From Strigamia acuminata (taxonomy: Eukaryota > Arthropoda > Chilopoda > Geophilomorpha > Linotaeniidae), in NCBI GenBank assembly GCA_949358305.1, contig OX442324.1:3912001-3976000 (forward strand): a stretch of 64,000 bases of DNA, written 5' to 3'. Under the pieces are notes generated by a model, which did no database searches, had not been told where the DNA came from, and saw only the letters and a program-made list of their open reading frames with translations. Of this stretch, positions 46,536-58,926 are shown piece after piece. The translations under genes and the position numbers were made by a program. Each line of letters begins with the position of its first letter. The first letter of the stretch is position 1.

Positions 46536-48743
46536 ATGGAGCTGGCACTACATTTGTGGCTGATCATCATCTCAAATTTAGGTAAAAAAATATGAAACTT
46601 TACACTATCCTTACCATTTTATGATGGTTTTGCATTTACCACTGTTTTCCTTAGTGATCCATTGCTATGGTTGCACTCAAGAGCAAAGTCGTTTCGGATG
46701 CAGAATACAGGAAAAGGAATGTCTTTGTGGAGTTGGGTGTGAGATTGAGTACATATATAGTTCCAGGGAGGACTGTCTGACTGCACTTAATGGTAACAGC
46801 AAACAGAAGAATAAAGTTGAGAAAGTGTGAGATTTCAAGTTTCTCTTATTCCAGGACAAACTAAAGATGCTTGCAGCATAAAACCTTGTAAAAATGGAGG
46901 ATTGTGCACACTCAAATCAAGACAGGTGGGATTCATCTGTCACTGTGCGGCTACAGGATATTACGGAGTCACTTGTGAAATACGTAGGTTCAAGTAATCA
47001 CAATGGTGTCTATTGGATACGTATAATTAATGTGTCAGTGGGTTTCAAAGCCTAGCTTAGCTGCTAAGGGTGTATGCAACCTGTCACAAAACCTAAAACA
47101 TAAATCGTCTCTCACTGATGATGTAGAAAGGAAGGTTGGGAAAGGAAAGCGTGCAAGCCGTGATGAATTGATCCGTGTTTCCGGAAACCATGTCTGCCAT
47201 CTTTTGCAGTCACATTTCATCTCATTCTGACCATTATTTAAACAATTCTGCCACTTGTTTTTTTCTCATCTTAATTCTAATTACTGCTGACAATTCAAGT
47301 TAACGACTTGGATTATTCGAGTAGTGAATAATCCCTCGCAGAAGGTTGTTTAATTCGAGTGATCACGAATTATTTTCTGCATGTAAACACAACAATTTGA
47401 TCTCGAATTATTCACCACTCGAAATATTCGGTGCATGTAAACGTAGTATTAGCATAAGTAGAATACTTGCGTGGGGAATTAAGCCATGCAAGCCTCGATC
47501 TGTGCTCTGTGGGACGACTTTTTTAAGGACCTAACCTTACATTTGCACCGAGAGCTGGGAAAACCACAGAAAACTCAGTTGGAGGCGAGTGGCAGATGTT
47601 CTAGCCTTAGAAACAGTACCTTAGTCAGACAAAGTTGAGAAACGACTGCGAACTGCGATTCCTTAATCTGCAAACCTCACGGAATGCCGCTGCTTTAACA
47701 GACTAAAGCTGCAGTCCAACCCTTTAAAAAACGAAAAGCTGCTTTTGATAACCAATGTCTAGAAAAACGGCAACAAATTATTCACCTCCCATCTTTGACT
47801 CACTTACCCTCAATATTTAAAAAAAAAAATCCAAATTTTGGTTCAAAAATCCTGATACAGGATAGTTTTCCCACATTTAGTTATCCTTATCCACTGAACT
47901 GAAATTCTAAACTTTCGCAAGCCAAGACTTAGAATCCAGGGACACCCTCAAGAAAACAAAAACCCGAAAAGAAAAAAAAATAGCAAAGCATGAACCCAGG
48001 GCAACAAAGATAGAGCCATATGGCACAAACTAAAATAATGCAGAGAGAAACCAAGAGCCAGAAATCCCAAGTGAAAACTAAGCTCTCATGTGGAACCGTG
48101 AGGACAAGTCACCATGAGCATGAGCAGCCTTGGGCAGTTCTGAATATAGTTAGAGATAGATTGGCAATCCCTAGACAGCTAGGCTTAGTTTAATTCTTAT
48201 TGTGAGTTAGTGTGAATTTTTTGTTGGAGTTTAGCAGCTCAATAAGTTGAACAAAAGCAAAAGCAATTGAGGTGTAACTGCAATTCAGATTTACAAACCC
48301 TTATTGCATGTGCAAGTGGCCAGCAGCTCCTCTCTGGAGGTCCTTTGTCGCCACCCTGGGAATTTTGTCTATTCCTCTATCAGTGGTTCTTAACATGCAA
48401 TGCACACATGGGGACTGACATTGAGAAGCTTTAGTATTGATTTTTATTTATGTTGTTAAATTGCTATTTACAATTGTTGTTTACCACCACTTACCCACAT
48501 ATCCCCTGGTCACTAAAGACATTTTTTCCCCATTTTATTTACATTACACATTACGTTGGTGCGTGTTTACAATACAAAGGGAATGCCTGTGCCCCCACTC
48601 GAGACAAAAGGACGGTTACTACTGCAAGAAATATGATTTGCATAAGAGCAGAACAGGAGCAGAAAAAATGGTTGCAGTTGCAGGCAACGAAGTGGAATAT
48701 TTGCCATTGCAGAAATTCTCGTTGCGAGTGTATGGGAGTTTAG
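46536..48743 (+). CDS. Small secreted cysteine-rich protein with one EGF-like domain
   Basis: Exons 46536-46581, 46655-46792, 46855-46983 and 48580-48743, all joined in phase 1, give 158 residues. Residues 1-18 are a hydrophobic signal peptide (ALHLWLIII), so the product is probably secreted; no later membrane segment is seen. Residues 19-61 hold seven cysteines with a CLCGVGC core. Residues 68-102 are a canonical EGF domain (C-x4-C-x5-C-x10-C-x-C-x9-C, with NGG and GYYG). Residues 105-158 form a tail with six cysteines ending CHC and CEC. The ATG lies 16 bases after a TTTTTTCCAG acceptor, so the transcript likely has an upstream non-coding exon. The first three exons are well supported. The last acceptor (ACAAAG, no pyrimidine tract, 1.6-kb intron) is weaker. 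I do not recognise a named family. The layout recalls EGF-CFC ligands and EGF-receptor ligands, but cysteine spacing in the tail does not match well. Confidence 0.65.
46984..48579 (+). other. Last intron of the EGF-domain gene
   Basis: Begins GTAGGT. Contains an inverted SINE-like copy (47471-47662) and an imperfect repeat of CGAATTATTCACC-type motifs at 47300-47440. No further exon recognised. Confidence 0.5.
47471..47662 (-). repeat. SINE-like dispersed repeat, copy 2 (inverted)
   Basis: The reverse complement aligns along its length with 43237-43403, for example GTACTGTTTCTA, GAACATCTGCCAC and GAGTTTTCTGTGGTTTTCC. Confidence 0.6.
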
Positions 48744-50915
48744 TTATTAGGAAAGCAATTTGTTTGTCATTAGGAGAAACAACAAATCATGCAATGTCAC
48801 CAAGCAAATAACAAATAGTTGTCCATTAATTTTCACTTTTTCTGAGTGTTTTGCCATTTCCCCTGTCTATCAAAACGCCATTTATAACGGCGCAACAGAG
48901 CAGCCCCACCCGCGCGCACTGTCTCCGCCATGTTTACACAAATGAATTAACAGCAAATGGCAATAAATTTCCGCGAGAGTTTAACAACTCACAAGGGGCG
49001 CGAATAAAAAATGGCGGGAAAACAAACTTTCTAAATGGGATTTCTTTTTCTACTTTATCAAACGAGTATACAAAAGGACATGGTGAGAATAGAAAAGTCA
49101 CTTCCTCTGGGAATTAGCGCAAGAACAAGTGCAGTTATCTATCCTCAGAGTGCCATAAGGCGCCTTTCTCTTTTTCCATTTTCCTCATCAGATGGACGAC
49201 GCAGGCTAATCAGACTAAGAACCCTATTTGCTCCCTTAATTGGCTTCTTGCGTTATTTCGTGCCATTTGCCCATCTCAGCAAACGGCAGCAAATTATTCC
49301 ATCAAAAATTTTTTTATCATTTTTTTATTCTCTACTCGCACCAAGCCACCACCAAGACCCGGTGTAATTTAAGCAGTTGACTGTGCAAGTGAAATGTCTT
49401 AATTTGACAGTACAAGGAGACGGAGACATGACTCGTGATTTGCTCTTCCCCAAATGCATGTTTGCACACTAATTGGCTAAGTTGTGTTTGTTCATTTCCT
49501 CCTGAGGGCCCTTGCCGCCTCCATCTTCGCTCCACCTTACTCTGCTCTCTCTAGCATTGTAATGTCCACAGCAATAATCTTCGCAAATGGCTTTAGTTGA
49601 GACAAAAATCCTGACTCCCGTTTTCCTCTTAATAGTCGTCGAGTGCAAATGAGGTAAGATTATTTGGAACGCGGCCACTTCTTAACCCCTTTTAATACTA
49701 ATGTTTATGACTTTAAGTTTGCCAACTTTAATGCAGACTCTCTTTTTAATTATAGCTTGCCCACGTTTCGCTAAGGCGCCTCACAATGGACTGACCGTCA
49801 ATTTTACGCCCGATTGCATCCTCCTATAAATATTATTCGCCATTCTTCCCAACACTTTCCCTATTTCCAATTCACTATTTTCATTTAAGCTTCACTTAAC
49901 CTCATTCATTCATCCAAAATCTTCCTTTCCTTCTATTCCCGAACAGAACATTATTACATTACAAAATTACAAAACTACAAAATTACAAAATTAATAAACT
50001 ATTTTCTAGCTTTGAAAACGAGAAATATTTTTCAACTCATGCTATGAGTATATTTCAATCACAGTGATGAGAAATAGATAAATTCAAAACATCCTTCCAA
50101 GTAATTAATTAATTGTCAAAAAAAAAATTTGAAATGCATTTTTAGTAATTACAATTTTTCTTCTTTTCTTAACAAATGAAAAATAATCCTCAATTAAACA
50201 CGGCACTCAAATTCCACATTCCCACATCAGAATCTAAACTTAAACATAAAACTACACTTAATAAGTGATAAAAAAAACTGATTTCCTCAAACACGAAATA
50301 CTTATTTCTCAAAATAATTATTTTTACGAGAAACGAAAACCCCTTTCAAGTGATAAATCTAACTTAAATAAAATATTAAAATAAAAACATGGCAGCTAAA
50401 GAAACGTATTGATCAATTAAAGAGCAAATGTCAATTGAGTCGAAAAACTAACAGCACCTGGCGTCTTTCTCAAGACTGAGTCGATAAACTCAGGTGTTGT
50501 CTGCTTCCCATCTGAAGATGAAGGCCCATAATTCCACCTATCCACCTACAAAAATAAGAAACATAATATTTTATGAGAGAACAACACCAACATCCCCTGC
50601 TTCAAATTACCCATCAACTTCGCAGAAACTCATACCTGGCCATAATTGTTTTTTCGTTATTAGTTTTCGGCTATTATTTTCTCCCCAGTCAATAGATTTT
50701 TTCTTCCTCTTCAAATAGTTTGTTGAAATGAAAATTGTTATCGTTTAGTGTTCAGGTAATTTGATCACATTGTGATATTAAAATGTTTATTCCAAACTGT
50801 TGGCTAAAATTCTATGTACGTTATTAAATGTTATTAAATGTTTATGGAAAATTTACACACATTTCATTCATTTCTACAATTGCATCTCGAGCTTGAACAA
50901 ATGTATCTTCCACAC

Positions 50916-51275
50916 CAGCGCTTCTCAAACTATGTAATGTAGTAGACCGGTATCATATTCGTACCTGGCAATTGCAGTGAGCAGTTGGTGAATCGCTGCG
51001 ATTATTTATAAAAAATTAAACGTGAATTATCACAAAAATTACAAACAATTTATTGATAATTAATATAGTGATTTAATGACATTAATGTCATTAAATCACT
51101 ATTGATTATCAAAAAGAAGGTGCGTATAGAGATAGAGGTTTTTATAACAATTTATTGATGCTATCAACTAGTGAGACAGTTCACTACATATCTTTTCTTT
51201 TCAATATTTTCTGTATTTTCTGTAGGCCGGCCACGGCACCCCAGGGCGCCCTGGCGCACAGTTTGAGAACCACTG
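50916..51275. mobile_element. hAT-type MITE (360 bp)
   Basis: The left end CAGCGCTTCTCAAACTATG matches the inverted right end CAGTGGTTCTCAAACTGTG, a widespread hAT terminus. The interior has palindromes around 51061-51105 (TTTAATGACATTAA). No clear 8-bp duplication, so it is probably old. Confidence 0.75.
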
Positions 51276-51295
51276 GCCTAACCCAAATGTTTCAA

Positions 51296-51690
51296 AAATA
51301 TATTGCAATTATATTGCAATGTATTGTATGAGAATGCATTTTGTAATACATTTTCGCGTGTTATTGGTTTGCAAATAATATTACATTTTGTAAAAAGTAT
51401 TATGAAATGCATTCCACAATATTATTATTATTTGCCAAATATGAAAACATTGTCAAAATACATTTTACAAAATGTCTTCTAAAATGCATTTTAAAGAACT
51501 ATTGTTAGAAAATTGCAAATGCATTTTCAAAATATATATTTTTAATCGTCTTATGAAATGCATTATTTAATGCACGATTAGTCGATTAATCCATTTAAAT
51601 TCCGTGAAAAGCTACATATTTTGAAAAGCATTTTTGAATGCATTAATTTGGCAAATCAAAAAAATATATTGTAAAATATCTTTTTTAACC
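51296..51690. repeat. Degenerate AAATGCATTT repeat field
   Basis: AAATGCATTT or GAATGCATTT recurs more than eight times with variable AT-rich spacers. Part of it (51340-51410) matches 13070-13160 inverted. Confidence 0.5.
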
Positions 51691-52555
51691 ACATGGAAAT
51701 GTCCATCATCTTAGAAAATCAAAAGGACAAGTTTACATTGAAATCCAGTTGACAACTTAATTTATTTTGATCAAACAAAAGAATTAAAAAATTAAAAAAC
51801 ATCAATTTCTACTATAAAAACCCAAACAAAAAAATCATTGTGCTTGTCTGTAAACATAATTTGTTCATTATTTCTGTATTGCTGTTGTCTAAATCTCCTT
51901 ACAAACACAACTTTTGAGATATAATTTAATCAATTCAATTTAATACAGAACAAATAAAAAAAAAAGTGCAAAAACCACAAACAAACGTGAAACAATAATT
52001 CAAACACAAAAACATCAACTTATTTTTCTGTTTCCGTTCATTACAATAAATCAATGAAGAACATTTTGAGATTTTTTCTTTCTTTCACTTTTTCAGCATG
52101 CATGCATTTTAATATTAAAATAAAGAAAAGAAAAGAAAAATCCATCACATGTGCACCGTTTCTCACATTTCTCCTTCATACTTGCTCATCTCACGCAACA
52201 ACCAATGAAATCTTCATCTCTCATGCTGACAAGCCATTAAAAAAAATCCCATAGGTTTTACAAATGAATGCAAAACTTTTCGCATCCATTTTTTCTGTCA
52301 AATAGAAATATTCCTAACAAATTCCGAATGAAAAATTACGGGTGTAAGGTGAACACCCATCATCAGGTGCAAACACCTGCAACTTAAGATGAAAGAGAGA
52401 AAAAGAGAAAAAAATAAATAAATATAATTTCTTTTCTTCTAAACTGTCATCATCAATTACACGCCTCTACAATTAATAAAACTCAAATGGCCACATAGTT
52501 TTGCCTAACAAAATATTTCAATCTCAACTAAATTGTATGCTTTTCAACGGCTAGT

Positions 52556-53146
52556 TTAAGCAGTTTGACTTTGACCACTCGTTTCTGGGATTGGGGCTGC
52601 TTCACCTGTTGGTGAGGTAATTTCTTGGCTGGGAGTGATCTCTATTGATTCGGTGGAACCAGTTTCGGGAGTAACGGCTAATTGGTTCTGTTTGTTCATT
52701 TCTTCAATTCGCCGACTCACAATTTGAGGTTGCACTTCCATGTAAATACTCATCATTCTATGGTTAATATTCACATGTTTTGAAGCACATTTGTCCACAC
52801 ACGATTCCTAATTAGGTAAATTAGGTAAATTCAATCAAAACATTTTCGTTTTTCGTTTGAAAATTCATTTTTAGGTAATTTTAACAATATTGCAACAAAA
52901 AAAATATTTCATTTTTACGAACCACGTAATTACGTGTTTCGTAATATTTATATTACCTCGTCTGATGATAACGTTCGGTAATTCAGAGAATCAACACATC
53001 TACCGAAACACAGTTCCGTCATTTGGTTGTAAATGGTTAGAAAATCACGAAACTGTAATAAAAGGAACAAATTTCAAGATCAAATTCGATGCAATTTCTT
53101 TCGTACTCTAACTGATACCTACATTTCTTAGTGCTGCGTCTTCCAT
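52556..53146 (-). CDS. TIMM10B: Mitochondrial import inner membrane translocase subunit Tim10B (Tim9b)
   Basis: A small Tim chaperone of the intermembrane space that works at the TIM22 complex inserting carrier proteins into the inner membrane. Minus-strand exons are 53146-53123, 53052-52957 and 52807-52556, all in phase 0 with GT-AG introns of 70 and 149 bases. They give 123 residues against about 103 in human. The N-terminus [13 protein letters not shown] matches the family helix LRNLRDFL. The twin CX3C motif is complete: CFGRC at 23-27 and CVDKC at 43-47, with 15 residues between. The second helix carries [20 protein letters not shown]. The tail after residue 80 is extended, rich in Glu, Thr, Ser and Pro, and not conserved. 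There is no presequence, as expected for a protein imported by the disulfide relay. It is divergent to TXNDC9. Confidence 0.93.
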
Positions 53147-53616
53147 TTTATATATTTAGCTTCTCAAGATGAATGTATGCATAAAACATCGACTGTAAAT
53201 CACAGGAAAGGAAGAAATTCGTACAGAAAGCGTGGTTTAATAAACTGCCATTTTTTAAAAAAAAATAAATGAAGAATAAACTTCCCGTCAGATGGCGATA
53301 TAGAACAGATCGTACTCGGTCACGACCGTTTCGTGCGATCATAACCGGTCCGATGAGTAATGATAAAAAAGAAGTTACATCAAATAGATACGATTTTTTG
53401 ATGAAATAGAGCTTTTGCTCAATTCGAATACTCAACCGCATCGATTGTTGTTGAAAATAATAATTGTTCAGGTAATTCAAGTGTTTTTGAGTTGTTTTGC
53501 TGTCGATCTAGGTGTATTTAGTAAGAGATCAGGTCGAAATATAAAACAGTTGTTCGTTGGTAAATCAATGGTGCACCCCTAACGACGCATTACATTTTGC
53601 AGAAATTAACCGCGAA
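53147..53616. promoter_or_regulatory. Shared upstream region of TIMM10B and TXNDC9
   Basis: Only 470 bases separate the two start codons on opposite strands, so a bidirectional promoter is likely. A GC-richer block at 53280-53350 (CGTACTCGGTCACGACCG) is a likely core. TXNDC9 has a splice acceptor TTTTGCAG ending at 53602, so its first exon is non-coding and lies here. Confidence 0.6.
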
Positions 53617-54418
53617 ATGGAAAACGCACTGTGTGAAAAGTTGGTACAAGCTGCGAAAATAGTCGAAGATCAAGTAAAGTTTTAAATAAATAAATAAATT
53701 AATTAATGTTTTGAAATTTTAAATTTAAAACATTAATTATTGATTAAAAATTCTAGGTTGATGCAGAACTTGAACGACTAGAAAAACTCGATGACGATGA
53801 TTTGGAAAAACTAAGACGTGAAAAATTGGATCAAATGAAGAAATTGTCTTCGCAGAAACAAGAATGGCGTCAAAAAGTTGATAACAAACGATACATTTAA
53901 AAAACAAATGCTTATAACGGAAAATATTTAAAACTCTTCAATAGGGTCACGGCGAATATACTGAAATAACTGAAGAAAAAGAATTCTTTGACGTCTGCAA
54001 GCAGAGCGACAGAGTTGTCTGTCACTTTTACCGTGATGATACATTCCGATGCAAAATCGTCGACAAGCATTTGGCCATTATATGTCACTCGCATATCGAG
54101 ACACGATTTGTTAAATTAAACGTCGAACGCGCTCCCTTTTTGTGCAAACGCCTTCGAATTCGTGTTCTGCCTACGATTGCTTTGATCAAAAATGGGAAAA
54201 CTGGCGATTACATCGTTGGATTCGATGATTTAGGCGGCATTGACGATTTCAAAACTGAAATGCTCGAATGGCGAATCGCTCGATCCAGTTTGATATTTTA
54301 CTCGGGTGATCTCATGTCTCCGCCCGATTCCGCCCACCCACAAACTAAGAAATCGTTTGTAGTTCAAAATAAAACCATTCGATCGAAAGACGACGACAGC
54401 AGTGAGGAAGAGGATTAA
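53617..54418 (+). CDS. TXNDC9: Thioredoxin domain-containing protein 9 (phosducin-like protein 3)
   Basis: A cytosolic phosducin-like protein known to bind the CCT/TRiC chaperonin and modulate tubulin and actin folding. Exons 53617-53673, 53757-53876 and 53945-54418 join in phase 0 to 216 residues, close to the human 226. Residues 1-60 form a charged coiled-coil helix ([21 protein letters not shown]). KGHGEY opens the thioredoxin-like fold. Family landmarks follow in order: [40 protein letters not shown] with the cis-proline, then [10 protein letters not shown] and LEWRIARSS. The active-site CxxC of true thioredoxins is missing, as in all PhLP3 members. The tail is acidic (DDDSSEEED). Introns are 83 and 68 bases. 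The start is the first ATG after the acceptor at 53602. Confidence 0.95.
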
Positions 54419-54579
54419 TAAATTACAAATTGCATCAGTAATTTTTTTCCTCTTTATTTCTACGCTTAACTGTCATCATCGAATGATGATTTGCATGCAA
54501 TGTTTCAATTTTTTTGTTAATTTCTTTTGTTAAATGTTTTTGTTATTAAATTGCTTTGATAAGAATGGTGAAATGAATT

Positions 54580-54585
54580 AATAAA
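54580..54585 (+). terminator. TXNDC9 polyadenylation signal
   Basis: AATAAA 160 bases after the TXNDC9 stop, followed by GT-containing sequence. Confidence 0.6.
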
Positions 54586-54622
54586 GAAAACACGATGGAA
54601 ATGTACTTGATTGCAAGGATGA

Positions 54623-54628
54623 TTTATT
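54623..54628 (-). terminator. Possible distal polyadenylation signal of the TRIM-NHL gene
   Basis: AATAAA on the minus strand within a near-palindrome (ATTTATTTAAATAAA), 40 bases from the TXNDC9 signal. If used, the TRIM-NHL 3' UTR would be about 6.2 kb. Several nearer signals exist. Confidence 0.3.
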
Positions 54629-55029
54629 TAAATAAAACAGAGAACATCTTACAAATCTCCATCTTCCATTCCACTTTTTGTTGTTTCAAAAAATAGAGGA
54701 TAAATGCCATTAAAAATCAGGAACCTATCCACCACATAAGACAGGTAAAAGTGCCTTTCAGGTGAAAATTTCTCTCTTTTTATTTTTTTTTTTTTTTTAT
54801 TTTTATTTTTTTGCACTTCAGCTTGCGAGCAGATGGGTTCTACGTATTAATTGAAAAACTCAACAAGAGAACAAAAAAATCGTGCAGCAAAAATTGTTAA
54901 AACCAGTGGCAAATAAGTTCCTGGTTGCAATTTCTTTTCAAAAAGATAAACCTTAAAATATATATAATTACAATACAATATGCTGATCATCAAAAATACC
55001 CACATTAATTTTCATAAAACTCAAGAGTG

Positions 55030-55059
55030 AAGGAAGGAAGGAAGGAAGGAAGGAAGGAA
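55030..55059. repeat. (GGAA)n microsatellite
   Basis: Seven tandem GGAA units. Confidence 0.95.
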
Positions 55060-57225
55060 AAAGGTATTTTAAAGTTGCTGGAGGAGGGGAGGGATTTTTT
55101 TTGGTTTAATATTGTAAAAAGAGCACCAAAATAGATATCCTGTGTATTTATCCTGCTTTGTAAATATTTGTAACATATTTTAAATTGACAATTCTTCAAA
55201 AAAGTTAATAACGAAAAAACGTGAGGGATAAACAACAACTCGTGGGCCCAATCTTTGCATAGCTTCAGTCCTTTCGCAATTAAAACATGAAAAATTCTAT
55301 TATTTATTATATAATATAATAAATCAATGATATGTTTAATTATTACTTTTTTTTAAATATTAATAATTATTATTTCTCTCTTTTTTTTTAAATATTTTCA
55401 ATGACGAATGTGCATTAGAATTATTACGATTAAAGAAATACAAAAAAAAAATTTTAATATTGTTTTTTTTTCTTCCCCAACAACTTATATATAGAAATAT
55501 CGATATTAAATCCAAATTTTTACTTTCAAAAATTAAACCACACTGAGCCAAAATTCATATTACAGGTAATATAATTGGTTGCCCCAACTAGGTAGATCGA
55601 AAAATATTTTTCCATTAACTTTACTGACATACGAATAGGACATTAAAAGTATATTGCACACAATAAGAAGAAACATTAATGGATGTTTTTCTTTTTTCAT
55701 TTTTTTTTTTTAGTTTTTCTTATGTAGCTTACAGTATGCAATACGTCAACAACAAGTAGGGTATTATTTTCAAACATCTAATTAGCATTTCTCATTTTAG
55801 ATAAAAAATTCATAACACTACATTGTATAATTTCTAAAGCAATGGAAATTGCATTTTCCATCTGTCTAAAGTGCGAAATGCATTTTGAAGAGCCGAATAA
55901 GTGAAATAGTGTAACACTTTTATTTTCATAGATAAATACCCTTTTATAAGTGCTGAGTTTAATAAGTGTGCAACTATAGAAATGATTTTTTTTTTAATTT
56001 TTTTTAATTTATAGATTAAAAATCCAAAAAAAATCTTATTATTATTTTGAATTATTAAAGGTTAAAGGAAGGGAAAAAAATCTATATAATTTGGCACTCA
56101 TGTATCATAAACGACATATACAATTTAAAAAATGTTTATACGTTAAGAAAAGAACAAAAAAAAATAGATATCAATATTTTTTTTTTTTTAGAAATAAAAA
56201 AAGCAATAAATTAAAAAGTTGGATTTTTTAAAACTAATTCTTCCTAATTTTTTTTCCATTTAAACGCCGACATAAATACTGATTTTCATTCATCACATGG
56301 TTGAAAGCCTCATGTTATGTTTATATTCATTTAATGCAACAGTAAATTCGTAAAGAATTTTTTTTTCTCCATAAAATTCGTTTTTTTAAGCACATTTTGA
56401 CACAAATAAACACTATAAAAAAACAGCTGGTTATTACACATTTTTTTGAGGGAATAAATTCTTATACCGAGTAAAAGTAAAAGTGAAGAGCAAAAAATTT
56501 TACATCGTTTCAACCCCTCACAAAAATCGTAGTGTATATTGTTTTGCATCAAAATGTATACATTGAACTAGAAGATAAAACACAAACAAAAAAAATATTG
56601 GCAACACTTTCAAAACTTGTAAAATACTGGAACTAGAAAATAAAAGACAATGCAAAATTTGTTAATAGATTCTTAGCTTGTTTACAACTTGTTTCGTAAG
56701 AGGAAGTGACCCTTGATATAATTATCATATTTGCTCAAAATGTACTAATAATAGTTCAAATATATAAAGTAGTTTAAAGGCAAAGTCTTTTACGCATTCA
56801 TTTGAATCATTCGAATCATTCGATCATCTCAAAGCAAAATAATAATAATCATCATAATAATGATAATAAAAAAAATATATATATAAAATTAAATAAAACT
56901 ACTTTTGTCAAAAACAAGAATAATGTGACTAGTAGTCATTTGACAAAAGCACAACATTTTCAAACATTCTGAAACGTGTTTTCTTTTCTTATTTTAAATC
57001 CAAAAAGTTCCGTGCTATAATAAGTACGTTTGATCCTAAAACGTTGATAACAAAAAAAATTGAGCTTATTAATAATCTAATAGTGAATCAAAAGTTTTCA
57101 CGTCAAAATCACATCCTCTATACAAAAAAAGTATTTTTTTTTTTTTACAAAAGAAAAAAGAAAATATTTCAAAATTGAAACGGTGTCCAAAAATTGAAAA
57201 CATGAAAAATTCAAGTTCTACACAA

Positions 57226-57226
<1 letters not shown>

Positions 57227-57271
<45 letters not shown>
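57227..57271. repeat. (TAA)n microsatellite
   Basis: About fifteen tandem TAA units with one break at the end. Confidence 0.95.
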
Positions 57272-58887
57272 TAATAATAATTCAAAATTGAACAAAAAAA
57301 ATATTAGTTAAAATAGAAATGACAAAAACATTTAAACATCTTAAATTATTAATTACAAATACCATGTTTAGACCACTTTGCTACTTAAAAATCCCTTTTC
57401 TCCTGCTCTTTTTCGAATCAATTAGATTTTCCTTACGTATTATGTTGACCATTCCAAAAACATTTAAAACAAAAACGAAAAACAAAAGAAAAACTGAAGA
57501 AAAAAAAAATCTGGATTACAATATTTTGTAGAAAAAAAAAATTACATAATAATTGTATATGAAAAGTGTAATTAATAATAAAATATTCCAAAACAATATG
57601 ATTAAAATACCAAAAAAGAAAAAAAAAAGAAAAAAAAATTTACCTAAAGTACTTTCGGAAATTTACACAATATTAAAAACAGCAACCAAAAATTTAAAAA
57701 AAAAATTTACATCAAACAAAAAAATTATTTCCATTAAATGTAAGGAAACAAGTTATCTGTGCAGCAATAACGAGGTTATTGAAAGGGAAAGGGGGAAAAT
57801 ATTGTACCAAATGACAACCCATGTAAGAGTGAGCAAGGAAGACAACGATAGGGTCGCCAATTTGGTAATTATATAAAAAAAAATGTGTTTAAAATAATAA
57901 TTATAATAATAATAAAAGGTGTCATGGCAGTTACAGAGTGACTTATACAGCTGTGTTTTTCATCATCCCCTCGAAATATTTTTTTCTTTTCTTTTTTTAA
58001 AAAAAAAACAAAAGAAAACACAAAAACAAACCGAAAAAACGAAATAAAAATAAAAAAACATATTCCCGGAAAACATCAAATACGTGGATGGAATGACTTG
58101 ATTAGTTTGTTACAACATTTTGAGGATATCATAAAAACTTAAGCACAATTACATAGTTTTCTTTCTGCTCAACTAATCCTATCTTTGTACATATCCAAAA
58201 AACCTGTTTTATCACCTCTACTGAAACATTTACAACATTTGAGCATTACAACAGAGGATTCTGGGATGTATACAACAGCAAAAAAAAATGTCAGCATTTT
58301 TTTTTCCTTTCTTAACTATCCTCAAACTCGTTAGTTTAAAGCTAGTGCCAGATTTATGACAGTGATTCAAGACAACCTAGAGCCGATAAATGAGATATTT
58401 GCTTATCTGAACATTACCATTTGATATCATTTCATTTCTAACTTTGGATTACAGACTGACTAGTTTTTTGAAACGTTTACGCCAAAAAAAATAAGCTTAT
58501 AGTTTGATCAACATCACATTTAAATATTTTTTTAACCATATTTTTGTTTTCTTTTCATTTAAATACTACATGAAAAAATCCAAAGTGCCATTGAAATGGT
58601 AAATAACAACATCTAAGGCCACCACTATTGCAAAAAAAAGACATTTTTGTTCCTATCAAATTACAAAATTCAAAAAAAAAAGGAAAAGAAAAAAGTAAAA
58701 TAAACATTTGAAAATGTAAAATTTCCCAAAAATAATAACTATTTCCAGTGTTTTAAATCGATATATTGTTTTTAATGATCACGGGAAGGAAAAATTTAAA
58801 TGTATGAGGTATAGAAAAAGCAGAGAAGAATGCAAGGATTTTTCAAAGCAGATTGTCTCTACTAAATACCGGATCAAAGTTATGTAT

Positions 58888-58926
58888 ATATATATATACA
58901 TATTATTATATATATATATATATATA
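58888..58926. repeat. (TA)n microsatellite with CATATTAT interruption
   Basis: Two blocks of tandem TA separated by a short break. Confidence 0.9.

Larger units (their letters stand above)
48744..52555. other. Intergenic region between the EGF-domain gene and TIMM10B
   Basis: AATAAA at 48962-48967 could end the EGF-domain transcript. Bases 48880-49650 are GC-richer, with GCGCGC, ATGGCGGG and GATGGAGGCGG motifs resembling a promoter, but no coding exon could be tied to it. A hAT-like MITE and an AAATGCATTT repeat field follow. The rest is AT-rich. Confidence 0.45.

Noticed and set aside
49035-49367. 110-codon plus-strand frame in a GC-richer patch
   Set aside because: Arg/Leu/Phe-rich without motifs or splice signals; more likely a promoter-like patch by composition.
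57319-57876. Lys/Asn-rich plus-strand frames
   Set aside because: Composition follows the A-rich DNA; no conserved motif, start context or splice sites.
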